This document shows positions 35,537 through 49,510 of a DNA stretch of 64,000 nt, piece by piece. A program made the translations under genes and the position numbers. The notes beneath the pieces were generated by a model. That model worked only from the letters and a program-made list of their open reading frames with translations. It did no database searches and was not told the origin of the DNA. Each line of letters starts with the position of its first letter. Position 1 is the stretch's first letter. Source of the stretch: Bradyrhizobium sp. AS23.2 (GTDB taxonomy: Bacteria; Pseudomonadota; Alphaproteobacteria; Rhizobiales; Xanthobacteraceae); NCBI RefSeq assembly GCF_001908185.1, contig NZ_LGHM01000033.1, positions 1 through 64,000 on the forward strand, given 5' to 3'.

Positions 35537-36622
35537 ATGAAGGCGACGCAAAAGCTCCACGAACTCGGACAGAGCGTTTGGCTCGACAACATCACCCGTG
35601 ACCTGCTGACAAGCGGCACCTTGAAGCGCTACATCGCCGACTTCTCGCTGACAGGACTCACGTCGAACCCGACAATCTTCGACCATGCGATCAAGAACAG
35701 CTCTCACTATGACTCAGCGATCCGCAGCAAGCTTTCGGAGGGAAAGTCGGGCGAGCCCCTATTCTTCGAACTAGCACTCGAAGATCTTTCCCAGGCAGCA
35801 GACCTGTTTCGCCCGATTTGGGACCGCACGAATGGTGTAGACGGGTGGGTCTCACTCGAGGTCTCGCCACTTCTCGCCCATGACACCGCCAGCACAATCG
35901 CTGCGGCCAAGGAGCTGCATGCACAGGCGAACCGCCCTAACCTCTTCATCAAGATACCCGGGACCCAAGAAGGGCTGCCCGCCATCGAAGAATCGGTTTT
36001 CGCCGGTGTGCCCGTGAATGTGACACTGTTGTTCAGCCGGGAGCACTATCTGGCGGCTTCCGAGGCATATCTGCGGGGCATCGAGCGGCGCATTGCAGCC
36101 GGCCTCAATCCGAACATCGGGTCCGTTGCGTCGGTGTTCGTCAGCCGGTGGGATGCCGCCATAGCGAACGACGTGCCCGCGCAATTGCGCAATCAGCTCG
36201 GTATTGCGATCGCGAAACGAACCTACAAGGCAGCCTGCGAGTTGCTCTCTTCAGCGCGTTCGCGGCGCATCTACAACAAGGGTGGGCGGCCACAGCGCCT
36301 GTTGTGGGCGAGCACAGGAACCAAGGATCCAGCAGCGTCCGACGTTCTATACGTCAAAGCGCTGGCCGCGCCGCTCACGGTGAACACCATGCCGGAAGGC
36401 ACGGTGAAGGCGCTCGCCGATCACGGCGAGATTGGAGAGATGTTGCCGTCCGATGGGGGCGATTCCGAAGAGGTCCTCTCGCAATTCGCGAAGGGGGGCG
36501 TCGATATCGAAGCGCTGGCAGCGACGTTGCAGGACGAGGGGGCCAAGTCGTTTGTCAACTCCTGGAATGAGTTGATGAGCGTCATCTCCGCCAAAACTGA
36601 GGTGCTCAAAAAGGCGAGCTAG
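35537..36622 (+). CDS. tal: Transaldolase
   Basis: 361 residues from ATG at 35537, after GGAGATGAAGCG. SLTGLTSNPTIFDHAI is the family opening, LFIKIPGTQEGLPAIEE carries the Schiff-base lysine, and VNVTLLFSREHY follows. The length fits the ~360-residue bacterial class rather than the short TalB-like class. It transfers a dihydroxyacetone unit between sugar phosphates in the non-oxidative pentose phosphate pathway. Together with tkt at 43684 it closes that branch. Confidence 0.93.
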   Translation: MKATQKLHELGQSVWLDNITRDLLTSGTLKRYIADFSLTGLTSNPTIFDHAIKNSSHYDSAIRSKLSEGKSGEPLFFELALEDLSQAADLFRPIWDRTNGVDGWVSLEVSPLLAHDTASTIAAAKELHAQANRPNLFIKIPGTQEGLPAIEESVFAGVPVNVTLLFSREHYLAASEAYLRGIERRIAAGLNPNIGSVASVFVSRWDAAIANDVPAQLRNQLGIAIAKRTYKAACELLSSARSRRIYNKGGRPQRLLWASTGTKDPAASDVLYVKALAAPLTVNTMPEGTVKALADHGEIGEMLPSDGGDSEEVLSQFAKGGVDIEALAATLQDEGAKSFVNSWNELMSVISAKTEVLKKAS

Positions 36623-36643
36623 GCCCCAATGAGAAGATCTTCC

Positions 36644-37351
36644 ATGAATATCCTGGTCATCGACGTGGGCGGCACCCACGTCAAGATCCTTGCCTCCGGC
36701 GAAAAAGTGAAACGAGAAATTGACTCCGGGCCGACCATGACCGCGCGGCAGATGATCTCGCAAGTCAAAGAGCTGGCCAATGGCTGGAAATATGACCTCG
36801 TCTCGATCGGCTATCCGGGCCCGGTTGTGCATGATCGCCCCATGGCCGAACCTCACAATCTGGGAAAAGGATGGATGGGCTTCAATTTCGCTGCGGCATT
36901 CAAATTGCCGACGAAAGTCATCAACGATGCGGCGATGCAGGCGCTCGGCAGCTACCAGGGCGGCAAAATGCTGTTCCTCGGGCTCGGGACGGGACTCGGT
37001 TCGGCAATGATCGTCGATGGCATCGTGCAGCCGATGGAGCTTGCCCACCTGCCCTACAAGAAGCGGACCTACGAGGACTATGTCGGCGCCCGCGCGCTGG
37101 AGGAATTTGGTGGGAAAGCGTGGCGAAAGCACATCGAAGACATCGTTGAAATTCTGGTTGCGGCACTCCAACCGGAGGACGTCGTGCTGGGCGGCGGCAA
37201 CGCCAGAAAGCTGAAGAAACTGCCGCCACTGTGCCGGCTCGGCGACAATGCCAACGCATTCAAGGGTGGATTCCGGCTGTGGGAGGGGCCGCCGCAGGCA
37301 AAGAGCAGTTGCTTGCACAAACAGACTGCCCAAGCCGCCACGGCGCACTAA
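36644..37351 (+). CDS. ppgK: Polyphosphate glucokinase (ROK family)
   Basis: 235 residues from ATG at 36644 (MNILVIDVGGTHVKILASG), with GAGAAG before it. DVGGTHVK is the phosphate-binding loop, VSIGYPGPV and NDAAMQALG carry the sugar-binding residues, and FLGLGTGLGSAMIVDG the second phosphate loop. The short length, and VVLGGGNARKLKKLPP with GDNANAFKGGFRLWE near the end, point to PpgK rather than ATP glucokinase. It makes glucose 6-phosphate from free glucose with polyphosphate, feeding the next genes pgi, gnd and zwf. Confidence 0.85.
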   Translation: MNILVIDVGGTHVKILASGEKVKREIDSGPTMTARQMISQVKELANGWKYDLVSIGYPGPVVHDRPMAEPHNLGKGWMGFNFAAAFKLPTKVINDAAMQALGSYQGGKMLFLGLGTGLGSAMIVDGIVQPMELAHLPYKKRTYEDYVGARALEEFGGKAWRKHIEDIVEILVAALQPEDVVLGGGNARKLKKLPPLCRLGDNANAFKGGFRLWEGPPQAKSSCLHKQTAQAATAH

Positions 37352-37363
37352 CGGGAGCGATAA

Positions 37364-39004
37364 ATGGCAACGGCAACGATTACCGAGCTTCCTGCCTGGA
37401 AGGCCTTGTCCGATCATTATCAGAAGATCGACCGATTGCACCTGCGTGAGCTCTTTGCTCAAGACCCGCGACGCGGCGAGCGCTTGACCGTGGAAGCAGC
37501 CGGACTCTACCTCGACTACTCGAAGAACCGAATTACCGATGAAACGATAGCCCTGCTCTTGCAACTGGCCGAACAGGCTGGGCTCCACGCGCGGATCGAT
37601 GCGATGTTCGGAGGCGAGAAGATTAACGTCTCCGAAAACCGGGCCGTCCTGCATGTCGCACTTCGCGCACCGAAGGAGCAATCGATCCTGGTTGATGGCG
37701 AGGACGTTGTGCCCGGGGTTCATAGGGTACTCGACCGTATGACCACTTTCTCCAATCGCGTACGGAGCGGTGCGTGGCGCGGCCATACCGGCAAGCCAAT
37801 CCGCAACATCGTCAACATCGGCATCGGCGGCTCCGATCTGGGGCCGGTGATGGCCTACGAGGCGCTCAAGCATTACAGCGACCGCGCGATGACGTTCCGG
37901 TTCGTCTCCAACGTGGACGGTACCGATTTCGCAGAGGCGATCCGCGATCTCGATCCGGCGGGCACGTTGTTCATTGTCTCGTCCAAGACGTTCACAACCC
38001 TGGAAACCATGACCAACGCCAGGAGCGCGCGCACCTGGTCGCTCTCGGGACTTGGAGGCGACGAAGCCTCAGTCGCGAAGCATTTCGTCGCGGTATCGAC
38101 AAACGCCAAGGAGGTGACGAGCTTCGGCATCGACGCCGCCAACATGTTCGGCTTCTGGGACTGGGTTGGAGGCCGATACTCCATGGATTCCGCGATCGGA
38201 CTTTCGACGATGCTTGCCATCGGGCCGGACAACTTTCGCATCATGCTCGCCGGCTTTCATGAAATTGACGAACATTTCCGCACCGCACCTTTCGAGCGCA
38301 ACATGCCGGTATTGATGGGGCTCCTCGCCATCTGGCACAACAATTTCTTTGGCGCGCAGACCGTAGCGGTGCTGCCCTACGAGCAATACCTGAAACGCTT
38401 CCCGGCGTATCTCCAGCAATTGACGATGGAGAGCAACGGCAAGCACGTCACGCTCGAGGGCGATGCTCTCGGCTACGACACGGGACCGGTTTATTGGGGT
38501 GAGCCCGGGACCAACGGTCAACATTCGTTCTACCAACTCATTCACCAGGGCACCCGCCTCATTCCCTGCGACTTCATTGCCTTTCACAAGACTCTCAACC
38601 GACTTGGTGAGCAGCACGACATGCTGCTCGCGAACGTCTTCGCGCAAGGCGAAGCACTCGCATTCGGCAAGACCGCTGACGAAGTGAGGGCGGAAGGATC
38701 GCCCGATTGGCTCGTTCCACATCGCGTCTTCGAGGGAAACCGGCCGTCCAATACGATCCTGCTGGAACAGCTGACACCCGCGACACTCGGCAAACTCGTC
38801 GCACTCTACGAGCACAGCGTCTTCACTCAGGGCGTGATTTGGCACATCGATTCATTCGATCAATGGGGCGTCGAACTCGGCAAGGTGCTGGCGCAACGCA
38901 TCATCCCAGAACTCACCAACGAAGCCGAGTCGAAGTTCTGCCACGACAGCTCGACCAACGCCTTGATCCGTCGACATCGCACGTTCCGGGAGCAGCCGCG
39001 CTAG
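37364..39004 (+). CDS. pgi: Glucose-6-phosphate isomerase
   Basis: 546 residues, the full bacterial length. [44 protein letters not shown] and the long [21 protein letters not shown] region are the family marks; the catalytic glutamate region is TMESNGKHV. It interconverts glucose 6-phosphate and fructose 6-phosphate. Here it allows fructose 6-phosphate from tal/tkt to re-enter zwf, making a cyclic pathway possible. It lies 12 bp after ppgK. Confidence 0.95.
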   Translation: MATATITELPAWKALSDHYQKIDRLHLRELFAQDPRRGERLTVEAAGLYLDYSKNRITDETIALLLQLAEQAGLHARIDAMFGGEKINVSENRAVLHVALRAPKEQSILVDGEDVVPGVHRVLDRMTTFSNRVRSGAWRGHTGKPIRNIVNIGIGGSDLGPVMAYEALKHYSDRAMTFRFVSNVDGTDFAEAIRDLDPAGTLFIVSSKTFTTLETMTNARSARTWSLSGLGGDEASVAKHFVAVSTNAKEVTSFGIDAANMFGFWDWVGGRYSMDSAIGLSTMLAIGPDNFRIMLAGFHEIDEHFRTAPFERNMPVLMGLLAIWHNNFFGAQTVAVLPYEQYLKRFPAYLQQLTMESNGKHVTLEGDALGYDTGPVYWGEPGTNGQHSFYQLIHQGTRLIPCDFIAFHKTLNRLGEQHDMLLANVFAQGEALAFGKTADEVRAEGSPDWLVPHRVFEGNRPSNTILLEQLTPATLGKLVALYEHSVFTQGVIWHIDSFDQWGVELGKVLAQRIIPELTNEAESKFCHDSSTNALIRRHRTFREQPR

Positions 39005-39078
39005 ACACCCATTTCGATACGCGGCTACCAGCGCATGGAGAGCAAATAACGCCGCAGCAACGAAAACAGGAGCCACTC

Positions 39079-40110
39079 ATGCAACTCGGAATGATCGGCC
39101 TCGGCCGAATGGGCGCCAACATGGTGCGACGTCTCGTCCGGCATGGTCACCAATGTGTCGTCTTCGACATGTCGCCAGCTGCCATTGCAGAGTTGGTGAA
39201 AGATGATGCCACGGGAAGCTCTTCGATGGCTGATTTCGTGGAGAAGCTCCAGAAACCGCGCGCGATCTGGTTGATGGTTCCTGCGGCAGTCGTGGATAAC
39301 TCGATCGGCGATCTGCTGCCGCTCCTCGATGCCGGCGACACTTTGATCGACGGCGGCAACTCCTACTACATTGATGACATCAGGCGCTCCAAGGAATTGG
39401 CGCAGAAGGGCATCAATTATGTAGATGTGGGCACCAGCGGCGGCGTATGGGGTCTTGAGCGCGGCTACTGCATGATGATCGGCGGTCCTGACAAGGCCGT
39501 GCAGCGGCTGGACCCGGTTTTCAAGGCACTCGCCCCGGGTCTCGGCGAAATCCCGCGCACGCCAGGACGAGAGCACGCTGCTGCAGGCACCTCAGAGCAT
39601 GGCTATCTCCACTGCGGCCAGAACGGCGCCGGTCATTTCGTCAAGATGGTCCACAACGGTATCGAGTATGGGCTGATGGCCGCTTACGCCGAGGGGCTTG
39701 GTATCCTGCGCGCAGCGAACATTGGCAAGCAGGCGCACGCGGTGGATGCCGAAACAACGCCACTTCGTATTCCCGAGCACTACCAGTATGACCTGAACCT
39801 GTCCGACATCACCGAGGTTTGGCGGCGCGGCAGTGTGGTAGCCTCGTGGCTTCTCGATTTGACGGCAACAGCGCTGCTGGAAGATCCGGCCCTCGCCAAA
39901 TTCGCGGGGCGCGTATCCGATTCCGGCGAAGGACGCTGGACCATTGCTGCAGCGATCGATGAGGCTGTGCCCGCCCCGGTGCTGACGACTGCACTCTACG
40001 AGCGCTTCAGCTCCCGCGGTCAGGCCGATTTCCAGAACAAACTCCTTTCGGCGATGCGCTACGAGTTCGGTGGTCACTTGGAAAAGGCGGCCAATGAGAG
40101 ATCCAAATAG
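39079..40110 (+). CDS. gnd: 6-phosphogluconate dehydrogenase (short decarboxylating form)
   Basis: 343 residues from ATG at 39079 after [32 protein letters not shown] is the coenzyme loop, [10 protein letters not shown] the substrate region, [19 protein letters not shown] the S-G-G motif and [21 protein letters not shown] the catalytic Lys/His region. The short length marks the ~300-340-residue class. It oxidises 6-phosphogluconate to ribulose 5-phosphate. The stop is 2 bp before zwf. No 6-phosphogluconolactonase gene is seen in the set. Confidence 0.93.
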   Translation: MQLGMIGLGRMGANMVRRLVRHGHQCVVFDMSPAAIAELVKDDATGSSSMADFVEKLQKPRAIWLMVPAAVVDNSIGDLLPLLDAGDTLIDGGNSYYIDDIRRSKELAQKGINYVDVGTSGGVWGLERGYCMMIGGPDKAVQRLDPVFKALAPGLGEIPRTPGREHAAAGTSEHGYLHCGQNGAGHFVKMVHNGIEYGLMAAYAEGLGILRAANIGKQAHAVDAETTPLRIPEHYQYDLNLSDITEVWRRGSVVASWLLDLTATALLEDPALAKFAGRVSDSGEGRWTIAAAIDEAVPAPVLTTALYERFSSRGQADFQNKLLSAMRYEFGGHLEKAANERSK

Positions 40111-40112
40111 TC

Positions 40113-41477
40113 ATGAGCGAATTTAGATCCGACGCACTGGTGTTTTTCGGCGCAACCGGCGATCTCGCCTACAAGAAGATCTTTCCGTCCTTGCAAGCTA
40201 TGCTGAAGAGGGGCCACCTCGATGTGCCCGTCATTGGCGTCGCAAAGGCCGGCTGGACACTCGACCAACTCCAGGCCCGAGTACGAGATAGCCTGGAAAA
40301 GCACGGGGGCCTCGACGCCGGTGCGTTTGACAAGCTAGCTGGTCTTTTGCGTTACGTAGACGGCGACTATGCCGATCGGGCCACGTTTGACGCCCTTCGC
40401 AAGCAGCTCGGCTCCGCACACCATCCAGCCCACTATCTCGCCATCCCCCCGGCGCTATTCGAGACAGTCGTTGGAGGGCTCGCGAGCGCCCGGTGCACCG
40501 ATGGCGCCCGCGTCATTGTCGAAAAGCCATTCGGCCACGATCTGGCGTCCGCGCGTGCCCTGAATGGGATCCTGCTCGACAAATTCGACGAAGACCACAT
40601 CTTCCGCATCGACCACTATCTCGGAAAGCGGCCTGTGAACAACATGGTTTTCTTCCGCTTCGCGAATGCGTTCCTGGAGTCGTTCTGGAATCGCAAGTTC
40701 GTCGGAAGCATGCAGATCACCATGGCCGAGCAGTTCGGCGTCCAAGGTCGGGGTGCATTCTATGATCAAACCGGCACCATTCGTGACGTGATCCAAAATC
40801 ACCTGTTTCAGGTGCTGGCCAATCTGGCGATGGAGCCGCCCGCCCGCTCCGACAGCGAATCGCTGCGCGACGAGAAGGTCAAGGTTCTGAAATCAATTCC
40901 ACCAATCGCCGAGAATGAATTGCTGCGCGGGCAGTTTCTTGGATACCGGAAGGAACCTGGCGTCGCGCCGGACTCGCAGGTGGAAACTTTCGCCGCGCTG
41001 CGATTGGAGATCGATTCCTGGCGCTGGCAGGGTGTGCCGATTTACATCCGAGCCGGGAAATGCCTACCAGTCACCTGCACAGAGGTTATCGTACGCCTGC
41101 GTGAGGCACCACGGATCTTTCCACATTGTATACCAACGCCGAACCATCTACGGTTTCGCATCAGCCCGGATGTGACTATCGCGGTCGGAACCACGGTGAT
41201 GGATATCAACGACAGGCAGGTCGGCGAACCGGTGGAGTTGTTGGCAAGCCACCACGCGGGCGCGCACGAGATGGATGCCTACGAGCGCGTGCTTGGAGAT
41301 GCCATGAACGGCGACCGAACCCTGTTTGCACGACAGGACTACGTCGAGGAGGCGTGGCGGATCGTCGATCCGGTATTGAAGAAAATGACACCGGTCTACG
41401 AATACGCGGCGGGTAGCTGGGGGCCCTGCGAAGTGGATGGGAGTGTGGTGCCGCCGGGTGGCTGGCAGAATCCGTAA
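40113..41477 (+). CDS. zwf: Glucose-6-phosphate 1-dehydrogenase
   Basis: 454 residues. [19 protein letters not shown] is the G-x-x-G-D-L-A coenzyme motif, [14 protein letters not shown] the invariant active-site segment with catalytic His and Lys, and YIRAGKCLP the substrate-binding region. It is somewhat shorter than the usual ~490-residue enzyme. It produces NADPH and 6-phosphogluconolactone. Nearly abuts gnd, an order reversed from many bacteria. Confidence 0.94.
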   Translation: MSEFRSDALVFFGATGDLAYKKIFPSLQAMLKRGHLDVPVIGVAKAGWTLDQLQARVRDSLEKHGGLDAGAFDKLAGLLRYVDGDYADRATFDALRKQLGSAHHPAHYLAIPPALFETVVGGLASARCTDGARVIVEKPFGHDLASARALNGILLDKFDEDHIFRIDHYLGKRPVNNMVFFRFANAFLESFWNRKFVGSMQITMAEQFGVQGRGAFYDQTGTIRDVIQNHLFQVLANLAMEPPARSDSESLRDEKVKVLKSIPPIAENELLRGQFLGYRKEPGVAPDSQVETFAALRLEIDSWRWQGVPIYIRAGKCLPVTCTEVIVRLREAPRIFPHCIPTPNHLRFRISPDVTIAVGTTVMDINDRQVGEPVELLASHHAGAHEMDAYERVLGDAMNGDRTLFARQDYVEEAWRIVDPVLKKMTPVYEYAAGSWGPCEVDGSVVPPGGWQNP

Positions 41478-41502
41478 GACCGCACTGAACGAGAGGTGAG
41501 GC

Positions 41503-43664
41503 ATGCAGATCGAAGTGCTTGCTGATCCGAAAGAGGTCGCGGAACGGGCGGCAGCCGAATCTCGGCGACTGTGGATGAGCGAGCCCGTCGCCCAAGGCCG
41601 CAGCTTCCCACTCGGGGCCACGCTTTGCGACGGCGGCACTAATTTCAGCGTGTTCTCCAAGCACAGTACCGCTGTCGAATTGTGCCTGTTCGACTGTATG
41701 GATAGCGCGGAGCCCGCGCGCGTGATCGCGCTCGATCCCCGCATCCATCGTACTTATCACTATTGGCATGTGTTTGTTCCCGGCATAGCGCATGGCCAGC
41801 TCTATGCGTTCCGCGTGCATGGTCCGTACGACCCAGCCAACGGTCTGCGCTTCGATGCCGGCAAGACGCTGGTTGATCCCTATGGAAAATGCATTGCGCG
41901 ACCGCAAGGCTACCGCCGCCAGGCGGCCCGTCAGCCCGGAGACAATGCCGTCACCGCGTTCAAGAGTGTCGTGGTCGACCTGGACGCATATGACTGGGAG
42001 GGCGATGAGCGCCCGCGTCGGCCGTTCGAACGCACCATTATCTACGAGATGCATGTTGGACGATTCACGCGCCATCCCAACTCGAACGTCACCGCTGCCG
42101 AACGGGGCACTTACACCGGCTTGATCCGCAAGATTCCCTACTTGCAGGACCTCGGTATCACCGCGGTTGAACTGCTGCCGGTGTTCGCATTCGACGAACA
42201 GGACGCGCCGGCCGGATTGGTCAACGATTGGGGCTACCAGCCCGTCTCGTTCTTCGCGCCGCATCCCGGCTATAGTTCGCGCCAGACTCCGACCGAAGTT
42301 CTCGATGACTTTCGCGACATGGTCAAGGCACTGCATCGTGCCGGGATCGAGGTCATCCTCGATGTCGTCTTCAATCATACCACTGAGGGTGGCGCAGACG
42401 GCCCGACCATCTGCTTTCGCGGGCTCGCAAACGCGACCTACTACATTCTCGGCGAGGACAAGGCGACTTATGCCGACTACACCGGCTGCGGCAATACGCT
42501 CAACGCCAACGAGCCCGTTGTCCGCCGGATGATCACGGACAGCCTGCGTCATTGGGTGCGCGACATGCACGTCGACGGCTTCCGGTTCGACCTCGCCGCG
42601 ATCCTGTCGCGCGACGAGCACGGCCGGCCAATGCTTTCGCCTCCGCTCATCTGGGACATCGAGACCGATCCCGTTCTCGCCAACGTCAAGTTGATTGCAG
42701 AGGCGTGGGATGCGGGTGGCCTCTACGAGGTCGGCAGTTTTGTTGGCGATGCATGGAAGGAGTGGAATGGAAAATTTCGCGATGACGTTCGCTCGTTCCT
42801 CAAAAGCGACAACGGCATGGTGCGCACGCTGGCCTGTCGGCTCACCGGCAGTCCGGATGTCTACGCCTGGCAGGGCCGGGAGCCGGAGCAAAGCATCAAC
42901 TTCGTAACCTGCCACGACGGCTTCACCTTGAATGATCTGGTCTCTTACAACACCAAGCATAACGCCGCTAACGGCGAGCAGAACCGCGACGGCTCCGACA
43001 ACAACTTCAGCTGGAATTGCGGCGTCGAGGGGCCGAGCGAGGATCCTGAAGTTGAGCGGCTGCGCACCCGCCAAGTGAAGAACTTTCTCGCACTGCTGCT
43101 GCTCTCGGTCGGCACGCCGATGTTGCTGGCCGGCGACGAGGTGCGCGGTTCCCAGCGCGGCAACAACAATGCCTACTGCCGAAACGACGAATTGTTGTCC
43201 TTCGACTGGACCCTGCCAGAAGCGTACGCCGAGATTCATCGCTTTACAAAACAGCTCATCGCGTTTCGTCTCGGCCGGTCTCTGCCGGCCGACCGTTTCG
43301 ACATGACGTTGCAGGACCTTCTGCGCAAACAGCCGATCCAATGGCATGGAGTCCGATTGAACGCCCCCCGATTGGAGCGATACGTCTCACTCAATCGCGG
43401 CAACCTGGATATTGCTGTCGGATCGTCACATTTTACTTCATGTCATCATCAACGCCTATTGGGAGCTCCTCGAATTCGAACTGCCGCTGCTCGACGACGC
43501 CTACGGACCGTGGCGGCGATGCATCGACACATCCCTAGCGCCCCCCTGAGGACGTGTGTGCGCCCAACGATGGTCCGGTCGTCGCACTGCCGATGTATCG
43601 CGCTCAGCCACGTTCGGTTGTGATCTTGTTCACCCAAACACGTGCCAATGTCGCGGCCCGATGA
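41503..43664 (+). pseudogene. glgX: Glycogen debranching enzyme GlgX, C-terminus frameshifted twice
   Basis: ATG at 41503 after GAGAGGTGAGGC. The GH13 core is whole: VHGPYDPANGLRFD (N-domain), VVFNHTTEG, VDGFRFDLAAIL (nucleophile Asp), LIAEAWDAGG (acid Glu), TCHDGFTLNDLVSYN. The core frame is good to about 43363. Six C at 43364-43369, then six C at 43542-43547, each shift the frame. With five C at both, the end reads DWSDTSHSIAA, then WELLEFELPLLDDAYGPWRR, then SVVILFTQTRANVAAR with TGA at 43662-43664, a normal ending 20 bp before tkt. As given, the frame ends at 43623 with a false tail. It removes alpha-1,6 branches from glycogen. Confidence 0.88.
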
Positions 43665-43683
43665 TGCCCGGAGGAAGTCAACC

Positions 43684-45750
43684 ATGACCAACGCCGAACT
43701 CGACCAACTCGCGATAAACACCATCCGCACGCTGTCGATCGATGCAGTCCAGGCCGCGAGCTCCGGTCACCCCGGCACGCCGATGGCGCTTGCACCACTT
43801 GTATATACGCTCTGGAACCGGGTCATGCGGTTCGATCCGCAGGATCCGATCTGGCCCGGCCGCGACCGCTTCGTGCTATCGAACGGACACGCGTCAATGC
43901 TGCTATGGTCCATCCTCTATCTTACCCGGACGCAGGCCGTGAATGCCGAGTACGAGACGTTAGGCAAGCCTGCCGTCACGCTCGAGGATATCAGGCATTT
44001 TCGTCAGCTCGGAAGTCACGCGCCGGGCCATCCCGAATACCACCTGGTGTCCGGCGTCGAAACAACAACCGGCCCGCTCGGACAAGGCATTGCGACTAGC
44101 GTCGGTATGGCAATCGCGCAACGCTGGCTCGCGGCACGATACAATAAGCCGGATCTTGGCATCTTCGACTACCATATTTATGCGGTTTGCGGAGATGGCT
44201 GCTTGATGGAGGGCGTCGGCTCTGAAGCAGCGTCGCTCGCCGGCCACCTTGGCCTCGATAATCTGTGCTGGATCTACGACAACAATCACATCACAATAGA
44301 GGGCAGCACGCGGCTGGCGTTCACTGAAGATGTCGCCGTTCGTTTCGCCGGCTACGGCTGGAACATCCTTAGGGTCGGTGATGCCAACGATATCGCCGGC
44401 ATTGAACAGGCGTTGACAACGTTTCGCGAGACGAACGGCCGTCCGACGCTGGTGATACTCGACAGCCATATCGGATACGGCTCACCACACCGCCACGATA
44501 CGGCCGCCGCGCATGGCGAGCCGCTCGGCGTTGAAGAAATCAAGCTCACCAAGCGAGCCTATGGTTGGCCGGAAGACTCAAATTTCTTGGTGCCCGACCA
44601 CGTTCTCGAACACTTCGCCTCCGGCGTCGGCGTGCGAGGCGCCACCGCCCGCCGCAAATGGCAAGAGCTGTTCGTTGACTACCGCTCGAAATATCCCGAG
44701 CTAGCGACCGAAATCGACCAGATGCAACAGCGCGGGCTCCCGGCGGGCTGGGACCGCAACCTGCCGTCATTCCCGGCAGATCCGAAGGGCCTGGCGGGTC
44801 GCGAGGCGTCGGGAAAGGTTTTGAACGTTCTTGCGCAGAACATTCCGTGGTTAGTTGGCGGTTCCGCCGACCTGGGTCCGTCGACCAAGACCCTGCTGAC
44901 CTTCGAAGGTGCGGGCGATGTTCAGGCCGCCACACCGGGCGGCAAGAACTTGCATTTCGGCATCCGCGAACACGCGATGGCTGCAATCTTGAACGGTCTG
45001 GCGCTGTCGAAACTGCGGCCGTTCGGTGCGAGCTTCCTGATTTTCAGCGACTACGCGCGGCCCGCGATACGCCTAGCTGCGCTGATGGAGCTACCGGTGC
45101 TCTTTGTTTTTACCCATGATGCCATGGGCGATGGCGAGGACGGCCCAACGCATCAACCGGTCGAGCATCTCGCCTCAATGCGGGCGATGCCCGGTCTGAC
45201 GCTGTTTCGGCCGGGTGATGCCAACGAAGTCGTCGAAGCCTACCGCTACATCATGCAGCTTCGTCATCGGCCAGCTCTGTTGGCGCTGTCTCGCCAACCG
45301 TTGCCGACCCTCGATCGCAGCAAGTATGCACCGGCCTCCGGGGTCGCGCGAGGCGCCTACGTGCTTGCCGACCCCGCTGAGGGCAAGCCTGACATGATCT
45401 TGATTGCTACCGGTAGCGAGTTGCATCTCGCGGCCGAGGCTCATGAGAGACTTGGCCTGGAGGGCATCCGCTCGCGGGTGGTCTCGATGCCTTCCTGGGA
45501 TGTCTTCGAGTGCGAGACGCAGGAATACCGCGATGCCGTCTTGCCACCTGAGATCACTGCCCGCGTCGCGATCGAGCAGGCGTCCACGTTCGGCTGGGAG
45601 CGGTACGTTGGGAAGGCTGGTCGTGTCCTTGGCATGCACACGTTCGGCGCCTCCGCTCCACTGAAGGCCTTGCAGCAGGAGTTCGGATTTACCGTCAATC
45701 ATAGCATCGCCATGGTCAAGGCGATGTTGCAGCCCTCGAAAGCCGCATAG
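43684..45750 (+). CDS. tkt: Transketolase
   Basis: 688 residues from ATG at 43684 after GGAGGAAGTCAACC. SSGHPGTPMALAPL, VLSNGHASMLLWS, GPLGQGIATSVGMA and AVCGDGCLMEGVGSEAASLAG (thiamine diphosphate motif) mark the N-terminal half. FGIREHAMAAILNGLAL carries the catalytic glutamate, and HDAMGDGEDGPTHQPVEHLA the central domain. It moves two-carbon units in the pentose phosphate pathway, partner of tal in the same cluster. Confidence 0.95.
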   Translation: MTNAELDQLAINTIRTLSIDAVQAASSGHPGTPMALAPLVYTLWNRVMRFDPQDPIWPGRDRFVLSNGHASMLLWSILYLTRTQAVNAEYETLGKPAVTLEDIRHFRQLGSHAPGHPEYHLVSGVETTTGPLGQGIATSVGMAIAQRWLAARYNKPDLGIFDYHIYAVCGDGCLMEGVGSEAASLAGHLGLDNLCWIYDNNHITIEGSTRLAFTEDVAVRFAGYGWNILRVGDANDIAGIEQALTTFRETNGRPTLVILDSHIGYGSPHRHDTAAAHGEPLGVEEIKLTKRAYGWPEDSNFLVPDHVLEHFASGVGVRGATARRKWQELFVDYRSKYPELATEIDQMQQRGLPAGWDRNLPSFPADPKGLAGREASGKVLNVLAQNIPWLVGGSADLGPSTKTLLTFEGAGDVQAATPGGKNLHFGIREHAMAAILNGLALSKLRPFGASFLIFSDYARPAIRLAALMELPVLFVFTHDAMGDGEDGPTHQPVEHLASMRAMPGLTLFRPGDANEVVEAYRYIMQLRHRPALLALSRQPLPTLDRSKYAPASGVARGAYVLADPAEGKPDMILIATGSELHLAAEAHERLGLEGIRSRVVSMPSWDVFECETQEYRDAVLPPEITARVAIEQASTFGWERYVGKAGRVLGMHTFGASAPLKALQQEFGFTVNHSIAMVKAMLQPSKAA

Positions 45751-45751
45751 C

Positions 45752-48418
<2,667 letters not shown>

Positions 48419-48718
48419 CCGCCATCGGCTTTGTCGGGGCCCCTTCAGGCCATTAATTTCATTGGATTGGCATGATGGGACTCCATGCCGATAATCGTCG
48501 AGACTTCACGCCGAAACACACCCTGCCTTTGAACAGCAACCGACTGCGGCATGAGCTACCGGGAGCATATCGTTCAAGAGAGAACTCCAGGGGGCCCGGT
48601 CTGCTGGTCAGCTTCATTCACGCTTGGTGAGGCGCCACGCTCATTTGGACCGCGTAAACCAAGAAAGTACATCAATTAACAGCTTGCGCTGAACGTGCGG
48701 TACCGCCGGAGGGACGCG
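48419..48718. other. Stretch without recognisable gene
   Basis: Three hundred bases after the GH63 gene with no supported coding region and no clear hairpin. It runs into the IS3-type stub at 48719, so part of it may be insertion-sequence debris. Confidence 0.4.
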
Positions 48719-48784
48719 CTACCCGGCCCTGTGCTCCTTCAAAATCCCAATGATCTGCTCTTCCGAAAAGCGGCTACGTTTCAT
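48719..48784 (-). mobile_element. IS3-family orfA stub
   Basis: The minus strand reads MKRSRFSEEQIIGILKEHRAG and then a stop. This is the opening of IS3/IS407-group OrfA transposase helix-turn-helix proteins ('SEEQII.IL.E...G'). Only 21 codons remain; no orfB and no clear terminal inverted repeats were found. Confidence 0.65.
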
Positions 48785-48899
48785 CCTCTGGTCCTCGTCT
48801 TGGGCCAGAGCGAACTTCAAACTGGATTAAGCCCGCGGGGCAAGGTCAAGGCGGCTGGTCTATTTTGGCGATGCGCAGGTCGGCAGTATAGGCCTGCGC

Positions 48900-49030
48900 G
48901 CCGCCGGCAACACGATCCAGAGCGATCCATGGCAGTGGCGACGTGCCTTCTATCCCGGATCACGTCCCGGCGAGTGCACCTCGGGCACCGCTGCGAGCTT
49001 CGAGAGCGCAACAAGCCGAAATCGAGGTGC
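48900..49030 (+). pseudogene. Remnant of a short hypothetical protein
   Basis: One frame reads NTIQSDPWQWRRAFYPGSRPGE and CTSGTAASFESA, which looks like the middle of a short rhizobial protein type (W-x-W-x-x-x-F-Y-P-G-x-x-P-G, G-T-A-x-x-F-x-x-A). Neither a start nor a proper end is present. Tentative. Confidence 0.3.
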
Positions 49031-49244
49031 TCGCCCTGGCCAAGAAGTTCACGCCGAACAGTTTCCATTTCAGGCAAACCCGAGCTCTCGGCTGACGGCC
49101 CCCGGCTGCATCATTGGTCTTGTGATCCGTGACTCAATCATCCTGCTGAGTTGGTCCGCTTTGCGCCACAAGCGGCTCGAATTACCCAGGGAGCAGCGCA
49201 TTAGCTCCAACTGTACTAAGTCGATTGGCGAGTATCCTGACTTC

Positions 49245-49436
49245 CTAATGCCGAGCAAAATCGCCGGGTTGAGCTATCCAAGCATCCTTCGGCTTCCAGC
49301 GGTGTGTTCGTCCACAACGTTGGCATCTCAATGGGACTTCAACGTCGGGCAAAGTCTCAAACACGACGATCTCCGTATTGGGCTCGGTTAGCACGACCTG
49401 ATCTGTGACAGGGCAGCGGATCAAAATATCCGGCAT
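49245..49436 (-). CDS. Small zinc-ribbon-like protein of unknown function
   Basis: 63 residues: MPDILIRCPVTDQVVLTEPN, then VPLRCQRCGRTHRWKPKDAW. Cysteines at C8 and the later C-x-x-C pair plus H resemble a half zinc ribbon. Short proteins of this form are common in rhizobia, with unknown role. ATG at 49436. It is divergent from another small Cys-motif gene (49511), leaving a 74-bp shared promoter. Confidence 0.6.
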   Translation of the reverse strand: MPDILIRCPVTDQVVLTEPNTEIVVFETLPDVEVPLRCQRCGRTHRWKPKDAWIAQPGDFARH

Positions 49437-49510
49437 TCTTAAAATCCCTTTCGTGCTGCAACTAACCGTATGTTAAAGAATTGTGACAGCGTGCAGCGTG
49501 AGGCGAGGAT

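Noticed and set aside
36347..37873. 508-codon open frame on the minus strand
   Set aside because: Runs antisense across tal, ppgK and pgi without any family resemblance.
41206..43347. 713-codon open frame on the minus strand
   Set aside because: Antisense to glgX and the end of zwf, whose catalytic motifs are clear; an effect of high GC at third positions.
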